From NORP309 sp045107085 (GTDB lineage Bacteria > Pseudomonadota > Gammaproteobacteria > Xanthomonadales > Marinicellaceae): a stretch of 63,989 nucleotides of DNA. The notes below the pieces were generated by a model. The model had not been told where the DNA came from. It searched no databases and saw only the letters and a list, made by a program, of their open reading frames with translations. The stretch spans positions 1 to 63,989 of the forward strand of contig JBGCFT010000062.1 in NCBI GenBank assembly GCA_045107085.1, written 5' to 3'. Shown one piece after another: positions 37,964-47,736 of the stretch (within the stretch, counting starts at the first letter, position 1; each line of letters starts with the position of its first letter). The position numbers were made by a program, and so were the translations under genes.

Positions 37964-38425
37964 ATGAAACAAGATAAATTATCAGAACTATTAAATCCAA
38001 TTGTTGAAGATTTAGGATACAGATTTTGGGGGCTAGAATATCAAGTCCGCAAAGCAGATGCTTTATTACGTGTTTATATTGATCATCAAAATGGTATCAG
38101 TGTTGATGATTGTGCAACCGTAAGTCATGAAATTTCAGGCATCTTAGATGTGGAAGAACCCATAACTATGGCCTATATACTTGAAGTCTCTTCACCTGGT
38201 ATGGATAGAATACTTTTTAGCGCTCAACAATTTTCCGAATTTACTGGAGAAGGCGTTAAGATAAAATTAAACCAAATGGTAGATGGCAGAAGAAAAATCA
38301 AAGGAAAAATAAAATCTGTCAATGATGAAATCATCACTATAACCACAGATGAACTAGAAATAAACATCGAATTTGATAAAATTATGCGAGCCAGGCTGAA
38401 TCCTGGATTTGATGGAGCTAAATAA
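37964..38425 (+). CDS. rimP: Ribosome maturation factor RimP
   Basis: 153 residues. RimP helps assemble the 30S subunit, near the 3' major domain. The N-terminal alpha/beta domain (about 1-85, with LEVSSPGMDR at 77-86) and a C-terminal SH3-like domain (about 92-150) are both visible. The stop overlaps the nusA start (TAATG). First protein-coding gene of the transcription/translation unit. Confidence 0.97.
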   Translation: MKQDKLSELLNPIVEDLGYRFWGLEYQVRKADALLRVYIDHQNGISVDDCATVSHEISGILDVEEPITMAYILEVSSPGMDRILFSAQQFSEFTGEGVKIKLNQMVDGRRKIKGKIKSVNDEIITITTDELEINIEFDKIMRARLNPGFDGAK

Positions 38426-39912
38426 TGAGTAAAGAAATTCTATACGTTGCAGAAGCCTTATCTAACGAAAAAAATGTTAGTAAAGAAATAATATATGAAG
38501 CCATTGAAGTGGCTCTAGCTACCGCAACCAGAAAAAAACACCGTAAAGATATGGATGTTAAAGTTGTCATAGATACGCAAACTGGTAATTATCGCAGTTA
38601 TAGACGCTGGGAAGTAGTTGATGCATTAGACCTAGAGTTTGATGATAAGCAAATTTCTTTAGAAGACGCACAAAAAGATGATCCAGAAGTTGAAATTGGA
38701 GACATACTTGAAGAAGAAATGGAATCCATCGAATTTGGAAGAATTGCAGTACAAACGGCAAAACAAGTTATCTTACAAAAAGTAAGAGAAGCAGAACGTA
38801 TGCAAGTAGTTGATCGATATGATGATCGCGTTGGTGAAGTCTTAAACGGTATTGTAAAACGTGCAGATCGAGGGCATATATTTCTTGATTTAGGCAATAA
38901 AGTTGAAGCCATTATACCCAGAGACCATGGTATTCCGCGTGAAATGGTTAGACGGGGCGATCGTTTGCGCGGTATGCTAATAGAGGTGAACAAAGAAAAC
39001 AGAGGTCCACTATTAACTTTGTCACGCGGCGCTCCTGATTTTCTTATAGAGTTATTTAAAGTAGAAGTTCCAGAAATTGATCAAGGATTAATTTCAATCA
39101 AAGCAGCAGCGCGAGATCCAGGTTTTCGTGCTAAAATAGCAGTATTTTCAGCCGATGCAAAACTTGATCCAATAGGTGCTTGTGTGGGTATGAGAGGATC
39201 ACGTGTCATGTCTGTTTCAAACGAGTTAGGTGGAGAAAGAATCGATATCGTATTATGGGATGAAGATCCAGCTCATTTTGTCATTAATGCAATGGCACCA
39301 GCTGAAATTGAATCGATAATCGTTGATGAAGAAAGAAACTGTATTGATGTTGCAGTGGCAGACGATAAATTATCTCAAGCCATTGGAAGAGGCGGACAAA
39401 ATGTAAGATTGGCCAGTGAACTAACAGGCTGGAAAATTAATGTCATGACTGCTCAAGAAGCCAATGAAAAAAATCAGTCCGAAGCGATGGAATTTGTAGA
39501 AAAATTTATGGACAAACTAGATATTGATGAAGACATGTCTGTGTTATTAGTTCAAGAAGGTTTTACTTCTATAGACGAGATTGCCTATGTAGAAGAATCA
39601 GAACTATTATCAGTCGAAGGATTTGATGAAGATATCGTTGCTGAATTACGACAACGAGCCAGAGATGCATTATTAACTCAATTAATATCAAATGAAGAAA
39701 AGTTAGAAGAATCAAAACCAGCAGATGATTTGTTAAAATTAACAGGTATGAATGATAAATTGGCGTATTTACTCGCATCAAAAGAAATAGTTACACGCGA
39801 TGATCTAGCTGATTTAGCCACCGATGAATTAATGGAAATAACGGATATTACTGAAGCCAATGCTTCAGATTTAATTATGGAAGCCCGTAAACATTGGTTT
39901 GAAGAAGAGTAA
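38425..39912 (+). CDS. nusA: Transcription termination/antitermination factor NusA
   Basis: 495 residues, the E. coli length. An N-terminal RNA-polymerase-binding domain (about 1-130), S1 domain (about 135-200) and two KH domains (about 230-345, with IGACVGMRGSRV and AIGRGGQNVRLA) are followed by two acidic C-terminal repeats (about 360-420 and 435-495). NusA binds RNA polymerase to promote pausing, termination and lambda-type antitermination. Genes around it keep the standard order. Confidence 0.98.
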   Translation: MSKEILYVAEALSNEKNVSKEIIYEAIEVALATATRKKHRKDMDVKVVIDTQTGNYRSYRRWEVVDALDLEFDDKQISLEDAQKDDPEVEIGDILEEEMESIEFGRIAVQTAKQVILQKVREAERMQVVDRYDDRVGEVLNGIVKRADRGHIFLDLGNKVEAIIPRDHGIPREMVRRGDRLRGMLIEVNKENRGPLLTLSRGAPDFLIELFKVEVPEIDQGLISIKAAARDPGFRAKIAVFSADAKLDPIGACVGMRGSRVMSVSNELGGERIDIVLWDEDPAHFVINAMAPAEIESIIVDEERNCIDVAVADDKLSQAIGRGGQNVRLASELTGWKINVMTAQEANEKNQSEAMEFVEKFMDKLDIDEDMSVLLVQEGFTSIDEIAYVEESELLSVEGFDEDIVAELRQRARDALLTQLISNEEKLEESKPADDLLKLTGMNDKLAYLLASKEIVTRDDLADLATDELMEITDITEANASDLIMEARKHWFEEE

Positions 39913-39941
39913 TCACAGAGACAAGAATTTAGAGGATCAGA

Positions 39942-42617
39942 ATGTCTGAAGTAACAGTAAAACAATTAGCAGAAGTACTAGGAATTTCTCTTGATCAATT
40001 AATGGATCAACTAGAAAGTGCTGGCATTTCCATCAAAAGTGAAGATGACCCAATCAGCAATGATGATAAAAGAGTCTTATTGGCATATTTGCGTAATTCT
40101 CATGGAAAAGACAAGAAAGATCAATCACCTAGAAAAAAAGTCGTTTTAAAGAGAAAGTCAACAGGTACTTTAAAAGTTTCTAGTGGTAGTGGTGTGCGCT
40201 CTAAAACTAAGATGGTTAATATTGAAGTCAGAAAGAAAAGAACTTTCACAAAACCCGATAAAGCCGAAATTGATGAGATCGCTAAAGACAGGTTAGAAGC
40301 TCAAAAAGCCCTTGAAGAGAGAAAGAGTCAACTCGAGAAAGAAAAACAATCAAAAATAGAAAGTGAAAAATTAAAAGCCGAACAGGAACAGGCTCAAATT
40401 GAAGAACAAGAAAAATTAGCAGAAGAAAAAAGACTGCACGAATTAGCTGAGAAAGAAAGATTAGAAAAAGAAGACAAAGAAACAAAAGAATCTGAGAACT
40501 CTGAGAGCGAAAGTCAAGATGCAACTGAAGAGCCAGTTGAAGAAACTAAAACACCTGAAGAACTTGCGCAAATCGAAAAAGAAAAAGCTCAAAAAACAGC
40601 AGATGCAGCACGCGAAGAACAAGTTCAACGCCAAGTAATGGCCGCTGTTGAAAAACGCAAAAAGGAAAAAGAAAAGCGCAACGAAGGCTCAAGAAACAAT
40701 GCGAGACCTGCCAATGCTAAACCAGATAACCGTTCAAAGAATAACAAATATGGAAGAAAACAGTTACATGTTAAAGGCGGAAGAGGCAATCACCAAATAA
40801 AGCCAACTTTCAAAAAAGCTGAAAAACATGGTTTTACCAAACCCGTTGCAGATCAAGTTAAAACAATTGATATAACAGATAGTATTACTGTTGCAGATTT
40901 AGCAAAATCTTTGGCAATCAAATCTGGCGATGTGATTAAGGAATTAATGACCATGGGAATGATGGTTACAATTAATCAAATATTAGATCAAGATACAGCC
41001 GTATTAGTCGTCGAAGAAATGGGCCACGTTGCTAATGTAGTTGAAAGCCAAACCATAGCAGAAGAGCTACATTCACAATCTGATTCAGAAACTGATGAAA
41101 ATGCTGAAACTAGACCTCCTGTCGTTACAGTGATGGGGCATGTCGATCACGGCAAGACGTCCTTGTTAGACTATATCAGAAAAAGTAAAGTTACCGATAA
41201 AGAAGCTGGTGGCATAACACAACATATTGGTGCTTATCACGTTACCACCGACCATGGCATTATTTCGTTTATTGATACGCCAGGACATGCTGCATTTACA
41301 TCAATGCGCCAAAGAGGAGCAAAAGCAACAGATATCGTTATTTTAGTTGTAGCTGCCAACGATGGTGTCATGCCTCAAACCATTGAAGCTGTTAAGCATG
41401 CAAAAGCTGCTGGTGTTCCAATCATTGTTGCCGTCAACAAAATGGATTTAAATGGCGCTACTATTGATAAAGCCAAACAAGACTTATCCAATCATGAAGT
41501 TATTCCTGAGGACTGGGGTGGCGAAACACAATTTATCCCTGTTTCTGCTTTAACTGGATTGGGTATTGAAGATTTGCTTGAAGCTGTTTCATTACAAGCT
41601 GAAGTCATGGAATTAAAAGCAGTGGTTGACAAACCTGCAAAAGGATTAGTGGTTGAATCCAGTCTAGATAAAGGCAGAGGCCCAGTTGCCACTGTTCTGG
41701 TTAAATCGGGTACTTTGAAAAAAGGCGACATGGTATTATCAGGCGAACAATTTGGTCGCGTCAGAAGAATGTTAGACGAATTAAACCAAGAAGTGACTGA
41801 AGCAGGACCTTCTATTCCTGTTGTTATACAAGGTTTGTCAGGTGTTCCGGTTGCTGGTGAAGAGTTTTTAGTCGTTAAAAATGAAAAACGCGCCAAATCT
41901 GCTGCAGCCGAAAGAAAAGCACATGAAAGAGATCTGAGACTTAAAGCACAGCAAGCTGCTAAACTAGAGACTTTGATTTCAAGTATGGGCAAGAAAGATA
42001 AACTTGTCGTGAATCTATTGATTAAGGCTGATGTTCAAGGAAGCGTAGAAGCACTAACAGAATCACTTACTACATTAGGCAATGACGATGTAGAAGTCAA
42101 AGCTATTTCTACAGGTGTTGGTGGTATTACAAATGCTGATGCTCAATTAGCTGTCTCAGCCAATGCTATTATTATTGGATTTAATGTTCGAGCAGATAAA
42201 GCCGCAAGAGAAGTGATTAAACAAAATGATTTAGATTTACATTACTTTAGTATTATTTACGAAGCAATAGACAATATTAAAGCGGCTATTACTGGATTCC
42301 TGGGGACTGAAACCAAAGAAGTAATCATAGGAAATGCAGAAGTAAAAGATGTATTCCGCTCATCGCAATTTGGTTCAATAGCTGGTTGTATTGTCCTTGA
42401 AGGAACGGTAAAACGCGATAATCCAATCAGAGTATTACGAGATAATGTGGTTATATTTGAAGGAGAACTTGAATCATTGCGTAGACATAAAGATGATGTT
42501 AAAGAGGTTAAGTCAGGTACTGAATGCGGTATAGGTGTCAAAGGGTATGATGAAATTAATCCAGGTGATGAAATCGAATGTTATGAACGAGTTGAAGTGA
42601 AGAAAACACTCGATTAA
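39942..42617 (+). CDS. infB: Translation initiation factor IF-2
   Basis: 891 residues. IF-2 is the GTPase that brings fMet-tRNA to the 30S subunit. The N-terminal IF2_N motif (about 1-55), a long, highly charged helical linker (about 100-260), a second IF2_N-like segment, then the G domain (G1 GHVDHGKTS near 399, G3 DTPGHAA, G4 NKMD) and domains II-IV. The linker varies widely between species. A strong AGAGGATC ribosome site precedes it. The presence of the initiator tRNA nearby is functionally apt. Confidence 0.98.
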   Translation: MSEVTVKQLAEVLGISLDQLMDQLESAGISIKSEDDPISNDDKRVLLAYLRNSHGKDKKDQSPRKKVVLKRKSTGTLKVSSGSGVRSKTKMVNIEVRKKRTFTKPDKAEIDEIAKDRLEAQKALEERKSQLEKEKQSKIESEKLKAEQEQAQIEEQEKLAEEKRLHELAEKERLEKEDKETKESENSESESQDATEEPVEETKTPEELAQIEKEKAQKTADAAREEQVQRQVMAAVEKRKKEKEKRNEGSRNNARPANAKPDNRSKNNKYGRKQLHVKGGRGNHQIKPTFKKAEKHGFTKPVADQVKTIDITDSITVADLAKSLAIKSGDVIKELMTMGMMVTINQILDQDTAVLVVEEMGHVANVVESQTIAEELHSQSDSETDENAETRPPVVTVMGHVDHGKTSLLDYIRKSKVTDKEAGGITQHIGAYHVTTDHGIISFIDTPGHAAFTSMRQRGAKATDIVILVVAANDGVMPQTIEAVKHAKAAGVPIIVAVNKMDLNGATIDKAKQDLSNHEVIPEDWGGETQFIPVSALTGLGIEDLLEAVSLQAEVMELKAVVDKPAKGLVVESSLDKGRGPVATVLVKSGTLKKGDMVLSGEQFGRVRRMLDELNQEVTEAGPSIPVVIQGLSGVPVAGEEFLVVKNEKRAKSAAAERKAHERDLRLKAQQAAKLETLISSMGKKDKLVVNLLIKADVQGSVEALTESLTTLGNDDVEVKAISTGVGGITNADAQLAVSANAIIIGFNVRADKAAREVIKQNDLDLHYFSIIYEAIDNIKAAITGFLGTETKEVIIGNAEVKDVFRSSQFGSIAGCIVLEGTVKRDNPIRVLRDNVVIFEGELESLRRHKDDVKEVKSGTECGIGVKGYDEINPGDEIECYERVEVKKTLD

Positions 42618-42619
42618 TT

Positions 42620-42994
42620 ATGGCTTTCCGCGAATTTACACGCTCTGATCGAATGTCTGCTCAAATACTAAAAGTTGTCGCAGTAGCTGTTCGTGAGGAA
42701 TTTGAATACGATAAAGAATTAAAACATGTGGCAATATCAGATGTTGATGTCACCAGAGACTTATCTGTTGCCACGGTTTTCTTTAATACCTTATTTCCTG
42801 AATACCAAGAGGATGCATTAAAAATATTACAGACCAATGCACCTTTTCTTCGATCCATTGTTGCAAAAAAAATAAGAGCAAGGCGTGTTCCTGAGCTGAG
42901 ATTTATTTATGACGCTTCTCTAGAACGCGGTTCAAGTTTAGAATCTTTAATTAGCAAAGCAAGGGATACAGATCCAGGATTTGAAGAAGAATAA
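42620..42994 (+). CDS. rbfA: Ribosome-binding factor A
   Basis: 124 residues. RbfA binds the 30S neck for 17S rRNA processing and cold adaptation. It shows the family KH-like fold with ATVFFNT near residue 53 and the conserved C-terminal ALELRFIYD-type segment (here VPELRFIYDASLERG). It begins 2 nt after infB, so the two genes are tightly linked. Confidence 0.96.
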   Translation: MAFREFTRSDRMSAQILKVVAVAVREEFEYDKELKHVAISDVDVTRDLSVATVFFNTLFPEYQEDALKILQTNAPFLRSIVAKKIRARRVPELRFIYDASLERGSSLESLISKARDTDPGFEEE

Positions 42995-43020
42995 TTACTT
43001 CAAACTAGCATCTGCTTATT

Positions 43021-43938
43021 ATGAGTCAACAAAAATCAAAATGGCAAGATGTGCATGGTTTGTTGTTACTTAACAAACCCAAAGGCATGACTTCAAATAC
43101 AGCACTCCAAAAAGTCAGAAGAATTTTTAATGCTAAAAAAGCAGGTCACACTGGTGCGCTTGATCCTATGGCAACAGGTTTATTGCCTTGTTGTTTTGGT
43201 GATTCTACAAAAGTTGCAGGGTTGATGCTAAATGCTGATAAGGTTTATATAGCTGAATGTCAAATCGGCTCTGAAACAGATACCGCGGATGCGACAGGAA
43301 GTGTCACCAAAAAGTCAGCTAAAACTCAAATATCAACAGATGAAATTCACCAAGCTACAAAAAATTTAACTGGTGAAATTCAACAAATACCTCCCATGTA
43401 TTCTGCTATTCACCATAATGGACAAAGGCTTTATAAATTGGCAAGAGCTGGTATCAAGGTAGAAAGAGAAGCGCGTCAGGTCACCATTCATTCTTTTAAA
43501 GTATTAGAAATTAATAACGACTCAAAATATCAAAGTATTAAATTTGAAATTAAAGTTTCTAAAGGTACTTATATCAGAACACTGATCGAAGACTTTGCAA
43601 AAAAATGTAATACATTGGCACACATGACCAGCTTACACAGAACTAAAATTGGAATTTTAACTGGGCAAATGAATAGCCTAGAACAGCTGAGTGATGCAGA
43701 TAATTTGAATCAATATTTGTTGCCCATGGATGCAGCGTTGATTGAATATAAAACCTTAACCCTGGATAAAAAACAAGTTCAAACCCTTATACATGGATTG
43801 CGTTTTGAAACAAATATTAAGCAAGGTATTTATAGATTATATGATCAAGAAAATACTTTTCTAGGATTGGGTGAAGCCCAAAATAACGGCCAATTCAAAG
43901 TGAAGAATTTATTTCTAAAGTCATATTTCTCTTCTTAG
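43021..43938 (+). CDS. truB: tRNA pseudouridine(55) synthase
   Basis: 305 residues. TruB forms pseudouridine 55 in the T arm. The catalytic aspartate is D48 in GHTGALDPMATG; the KGMTSN motif lies at 21-26. It ends the rimP-truB run. In E. coli the next genes are rpsO and pnp; here the following gene is on the other strand and belongs to a glycosyltransferase group. Confidence 0.97.
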   Translation: MSQQKSKWQDVHGLLLLNKPKGMTSNTALQKVRRIFNAKKAGHTGALDPMATGLLPCCFGDSTKVAGLMLNADKVYIAECQIGSETDTADATGSVTKKSAKTQISTDEIHQATKNLTGEIQQIPPMYSAIHHNGQRLYKLARAGIKVEREARQVTIHSFKVLEINNDSKYQSIKFEIKVSKGTYIRTLIEDFAKKCNTLAHMTSLHRTKIGILTGQMNSLEQLSDADNLNQYLLPMDAALIEYKTLTLDKKQVQTLIHGLRFETNIKQGIYRLYDQENTFLGLGEAQNNGQFKVKNLFLKSYFSS

Positions 43939-43982
43939 TCTTAGAGAATTTTTAGTACTGGGCCTAAAATTCATTGAATCTA

Positions 43983-45833
43983 CTATATTTTATCTAAACG
44001 ACTTATGATTGTATTTGCTGTGTTTTCCCAAGTCCAATTTGAAGCCATATCCTCTGCAGCAATTGCGCCTTTATTTTTCGCTTGTACTTGATTATTATAG
44101 ACCTCTAACAACAATTCAGAAAAATGCTGAGGATCAGGGTCAGCCCAATTAAAACCATCATAATATGGACATTTAGCAATGGCGGGAATTGTCCCATTGA
44201 TATTTAGTAAATAACTGTTCTTATCTGTGGCAAACTCTTGATGTGCACCCCAATTTGTCGCAATGGTTGGCAAGCCACAAGCCATTGCCTCCATTAATGG
44301 CATATCCCAGCCTTCTCCCCGACCTGCTGTGATATAACAATCAATTGAACGATAAAGTAAGGGTAATTGATAAAAGTCAAAAACACGATTGATAATAAAG
44401 TAGATTCGACCGCCCGTATCTTTTAAATTAAGTTTCTTAATTTCATTTTGTAAGCTAATACTTGGATCTCGGTTATTGAGTTTTGCCACCATGCAAACAT
44501 CATCACTGGCTTTAAATGTTTTATTGAATTGTTTTAATTGCATGTTTGGATTTTTTCTTTCCCCCCATTCAATATTTGTAAAAAACACATAATCATTATT
44601 TTGATTTTTTATGGATTGGATCTGCGGGTTAAAATAATCTGTATCTACACCCAGAGGCACTTTATAGATAGGTCTCTTTAAACCACAAGATTGCATGGTT
44701 TGAATATTAAATTCGCTGGGAACCCAAATTTCATCCATTTTATTGGCTTGATTAATCCATTCTTCTGGAAAGCCATCAACTTCCAGCATGCTAAATCCAA
44801 TTTTATATTTGCCCTGATTTCTTTCAAAAACATCTCCTTGCCCATAAACAACCGAGACTTTAGGTTTTTTTGGAAAAGGTCTTTTACAAATAACATTAAG
44901 TCTGTTGTGTTGCATGTCTTCTTTTTCAGGAACAGGGAATGGTGTATTAGGACCATAAACATACTTGTACTGTAACCGAACTTTTTTATCGTCAAGAGCT
45001 TTTAACATGGCTTGAGCACTCATGGCATAACCAGTTGGAAAGTTTAATATTGATTGCCAAGATAATTCTCTGGTATATTCTTGCTCTAATATTTTTTTCC
45101 ATTTTTTACTAAATATTGACCTTGATTGGCTGAATAATTTATTTCGAAAACTCGCATTATTTTGAGTTGAACCATGTTGATTATGGGTTAGTGTCACAGA
45201 ACCACAACAAACCGTTCGATAACCCGATTGTGCAGCCCGTAGGCAAAAATCAGTGTCTTCAAAATAGGAATGGAATTCTGTCGAAAGTCCTTTCAATAAA
45301 TCAAATACATTGCGCTTAATATAAGCGACTGCAAATATAACACCTTGAACAATTCTGTCTTTATTGAATTGATTGATATCCGCTTCTACTCTGCCTGAGT
45401 CCATCTGCTGACCCCACATTGTTTCTGGCATGATAAGTGTGCCAGCATGGGTTAACTGTCTTTTCTCATCGAGTAATCTGCATCCCACAATTCCATTTTT
45501 ATCATGAGAATAAGCTGTTTTTTCTAATTGTGTGAGCCAATTATCTTGTTCAAACAGCATATCACTGTTAATTAAAACAATATCTGAATCAGGGTGCGTG
45601 TGTTGAATGGCCGCATTATTTCCTTTTACAAAACCAAGATTTTCATCTAAGTGAATGGCTGTTATCCATTCTATTTTTTCTAATTCTGAATAGGTTTCAT
45701 CAGAGGAACCATTATTTAATACTATGATTTCAGTTGCATCCAATTGAGTTGCTTTTAAGCTTTCTAAACATGCCGATGTCATTGCCCAATTGTTCCAGGC
45801 AAGAATAATGATTGATTTTCTTCTTTGACTCAT
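43983..45833 (-). CDS. Two-domain glycosyltransferase (GT2 + GT4)
   Basis: 616 residues from an ATG that overlaps the previous stop (ATGA); a start 9 codons earlier is inside that gene. Residues about 1-230 are a GT2 fold (IIILAWNNW, VLNNGSSDETY, LINSDM). Residues about 330-610 match the GT4 fold (EIWVPSEFN, VPLGVDTDYF, ECW-type loop here GEGWDMPLMEAMACG). Each domain may add a different sugar. Likely builds a cell-surface glycan with the adjacent transporter genes. Acceptor and sugars cannot be read. Confidence 0.88.
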   Translation of the reverse strand: MSQRRKSIIILAWNNWAMTSACLESLKATQLDATEIIVLNNGSSDETYSELEKIEWITAIHLDENLGFVKGNNAAIQHTHPDSDIVLINSDMLFEQDNWLTQLEKTAYSHDKNGIVGCRLLDEKRQLTHAGTLIMPETMWGQQMDSGRVEADINQFNKDRIVQGVIFAVAYIKRNVFDLLKGLSTEFHSYFEDTDFCLRAAQSGYRTVCCGSVTLTHNQHGSTQNNASFRNKLFSQSRSIFSKKWKKILEQEYTRELSWQSILNFPTGYAMSAQAMLKALDDKKVRLQYKYVYGPNTPFPVPEKEDMQHNRLNVICKRPFPKKPKVSVVYGQGDVFERNQGKYKIGFSMLEVDGFPEEWINQANKMDEIWVPSEFNIQTMQSCGLKRPIYKVPLGVDTDYFNPQIQSIKNQNNDYVFFTNIEWGERKNPNMQLKQFNKTFKASDDVCMVAKLNNRDPSISLQNEIKKLNLKDTGGRIYFIINRVFDFYQLPLLYRSIDCYITAGRGEGWDMPLMEAMACGLPTIATNWGAHQEFATDKNSYLLNINGTIPAIAKCPYYDGFNWADPDPQHFSELLLEVYNNQVQAKNKGAIAAEDMASNWTWENTANTIISRLDKI

Positions 45834-46261
45834 TTCTTGTCTTCTCTTTGAGCCGCCCACAAATCATTTAGGATGACTTTGACTTGTGTTGGTTCATAAT
45901 GGCTTTTAGGAAACTTGCCAGATTTTACATCAGCTAAAGTTGGGTGAATTTTAGTTTTACGGTGGGTATAAAACTCACAATTTTCTATCAAATTCTTAAA
46001 ATGATCGCCATTCATATATTGACCATCATGTCTCTTTCCAAATAAATTCATAATTTTTCGATAAAAGTTCATCACCCCATAACCAACTTGCCATGTTTTA
46101 GAGGAAAACAAAGTCTCTAAGTCTCGATTTAAATAGGATAAATGGGTTTGAAGTTCTTTATTTCGATCTGTATTATTAATTTTTTCTTGGTTTAATTGCT
46201 TCTCTAATTGCTCAATCTGGAATAATAAATAGTCAGAATCTGAGTGTTTGTCTATGCCCAT
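45830..46261 (-). CDS. Coiled-coil protein in the glycan cluster, unknown function
   Basis: 143 residues, no signal peptide. The N-terminal half (about 10-55) is a heptad-type coiled coil; then LETLFSSKTWQVGYGVMNF resembles the SxSW-type helix that links domains in large surface-glycan methyltransferases and glycosyltransferases. The C-terminal half is unrecognised. Overlaps the ABC ATPase gene by 10 nt and the glycosyltransferase gene by 4, so it is expressed in a fixed ratio with them. A scaffold or chain-length factor is a guess. Confidence 0.65.
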   Translation of the reverse strand: MGIDKHSDSDYLLFQIEQLEKQLNQEKINNTDRNKELQTHLSYLNRDLETLFSSKTWQVGYGVMNFYRKIMNLFGKRHDGQYMNGDHFKNLIENCEFYTHRKTKIHPTLADVKSGKFPKSHYEPTQVKVILNDLWAAQREDKK

Positions 46262-46953
46262 ATTTTATTACTCATCGATTTTTTTACATGTTGATCATAC
46301 AATTTTAATATTTCTAATGTCTCGCCTTGTGCCTGAGTGACCCCGTTTTCAATCCAAACGACTCTATCACACAACTCTTTTATAGTAGAGATACTATGTG
46401 AGACCAATACAACCGTTTGATTTGATTTAATTCGTTCTTTAATGGCTGCTTCAGATTTCTTTTTAAAGGCCATATCACCAACTGAGAGAGATTCATCAAT
46501 CAATAGAATTTTGGGCTTAATTTCTAAAGCCAAAGCAAACCCTAATCTTTGTACCATACCTGAAGACCATGTCCCAATAGGTTCATAAATCATTTTACCT
46601 AATTCAGAATACTCGAGTATAGAAGGTATTTTCGATTCAATGAATTTTTTTTCTAACCCTTGTAACATGCCGCTTAATATGGCGTTATCAATACCATTTA
46701 AATTAGGCACAAAACCCAATTGTAATGTCAGTAATGCACAACTGTCAGTTTGTCTTACAATCGTGCCTTTATCTGCGATATATGTTCCAGCAATAACTCT
46801 GAGCAATGTACTTTTACCGGCTCCGTTTCTACCAATAAGTCCTAATGTTTCACCTTCTAATAAGTTAAAGCTGGCATTTTTAACGGCAAATATTGGCGGT
46901 TTACCTTTCCTTTTGAAAGATAACTCTACATTTTCAAATTTAACTAATTCCAT
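46252..46953 (-). CDS. Polysaccharide ABC transporter ATPase (Wzt/TagH-like)
   Basis: 233 residues. Walker A GRNGAGKS (41-48), signature SSGMVQ (130-135), Walker B KILLIDE (148-154) and the H-loop SHS are present. The branch with LISLGFGFNPEL-like N-terminal segment (here LQLGFVPNLNG) is the polysaccharide/teichoic acid export group. The C-terminal carbohydrate-binding domain of Wzt is missing, as in the short form. Partner permease is encoded just upstream. Confidence 0.9.
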   Translation of the reverse strand: MELVKFENVELSFKRKGKPPIFAVKNASFNLLEGETLGLIGRNGAGKSTLLRVIAGTYIADKGTIVRQTDSCALLTLQLGFVPNLNGIDNAILSGMLQGLEKKFIESKIPSILEYSELGKMIYEPIGTWSSGMVQRLGFALALEIKPKILLIDESLSVGDMAFKKKSEAAIKERIKSNQTVVLVSHSISTIKELCDRVVWIENGVTQAQGETLEILKLYDQHVKKSMSNKIWA

Positions 46954-46968
46954 AATAACTCTAATTTT

Positions 46969-47736
46969 TTATGATTCAGATAGTTTTGCATAATGATTTT
47001 GAAACCTTTTAAACAAGAATAATCCAATAAATATAAAAACAATTGCCATAACAAAAACATACAACATATCTGCTTGATTGGGTGGTTGGGAATTGATCAA
47101 TATTTCACGAGAATTCTCGATGATTCTCAACATAGGGTTCAGTGATAAATAACTGTGAATTGGTTCAGGAATCATATCAATAGGAAAAAAAATACCTGTT
47201 ACAAAAAACAAACCCAACAAAAGATTATCAACAATAACGTTAATATCAGGAATAAATGGCACAATTGCTGCCAAGCATAAAACCACACCATTGATAAGCA
47301 GAAAAAGGATCAGTATAACCTCTATCATATACAAATAATTTAAGTTTGGTGTAAAACCTGTCGCCCATAAAAACACAATTAACAGACTAAAAACTATGAT
47401 AAATTTAACTGTATTGGCTGCCACTTTGATAACTGGAAAAATCCAAGCATCAATGCGAACTTGCCGAAGTAAATTAATCTGATAAATGATCACTGGTGAT
47501 GACTGAGAAATAGATGATTTAAACCATTGCCACAGTATCAAGCCAATCAATAAGAACTGAACAAAGTTTTCTGTTGAATTTTGTCTGATATGAATAAACA
47601 CAGCGTAGAAAATTGCCAAAAACATTAAAGGTTCCAGTATCCACCAAATGAATCCAAGATAGGTTCTTTGACGTTCATTCTTTAATTCTGTTTGAGTCTT
47701 GAATATTATAATTGCAAGATATTGTTTAAATGTCAT
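46969..47736 (-). CDS. Polysaccharide ABC transporter permease (Wzm/TagG-like)
   Basis: 255 residues from the ATG at 47736, which has an AAGAGA site upstream; a longer reading 12 codons earlier starts within the upstream gene. Six membrane segments, an amphipathic N-terminal helix (RTYLGFIWWILEPL) and a Wzm-like ending. With the ATPase it would export a completed polyprenyl-linked glycan across the inner membrane. The gene overlaps the GT2 gene by 11 nt. Confidence 0.88.
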   Translation of the reverse strand: MTFKQYLAIIIFKTQTELKNERQRTYLGFIWWILEPLMFLAIFYAVFIHIRQNSTENFVQFLLIGLILWQWFKSSISQSSPVIIYQINLLRQVRIDAWIFPVIKVAANTVKFIIVFSLLIVFLWATGFTPNLNYLYMIEVILILFLLINGVVLCLAAIVPFIPDINVIVDNLLLGLFFVTGIFFPIDMIPEPIHSYLSLNPMLRIIENSREILINSQPPNQADMLYVFVMAIVFIFIGLFLFKRFQNHYAKLSES

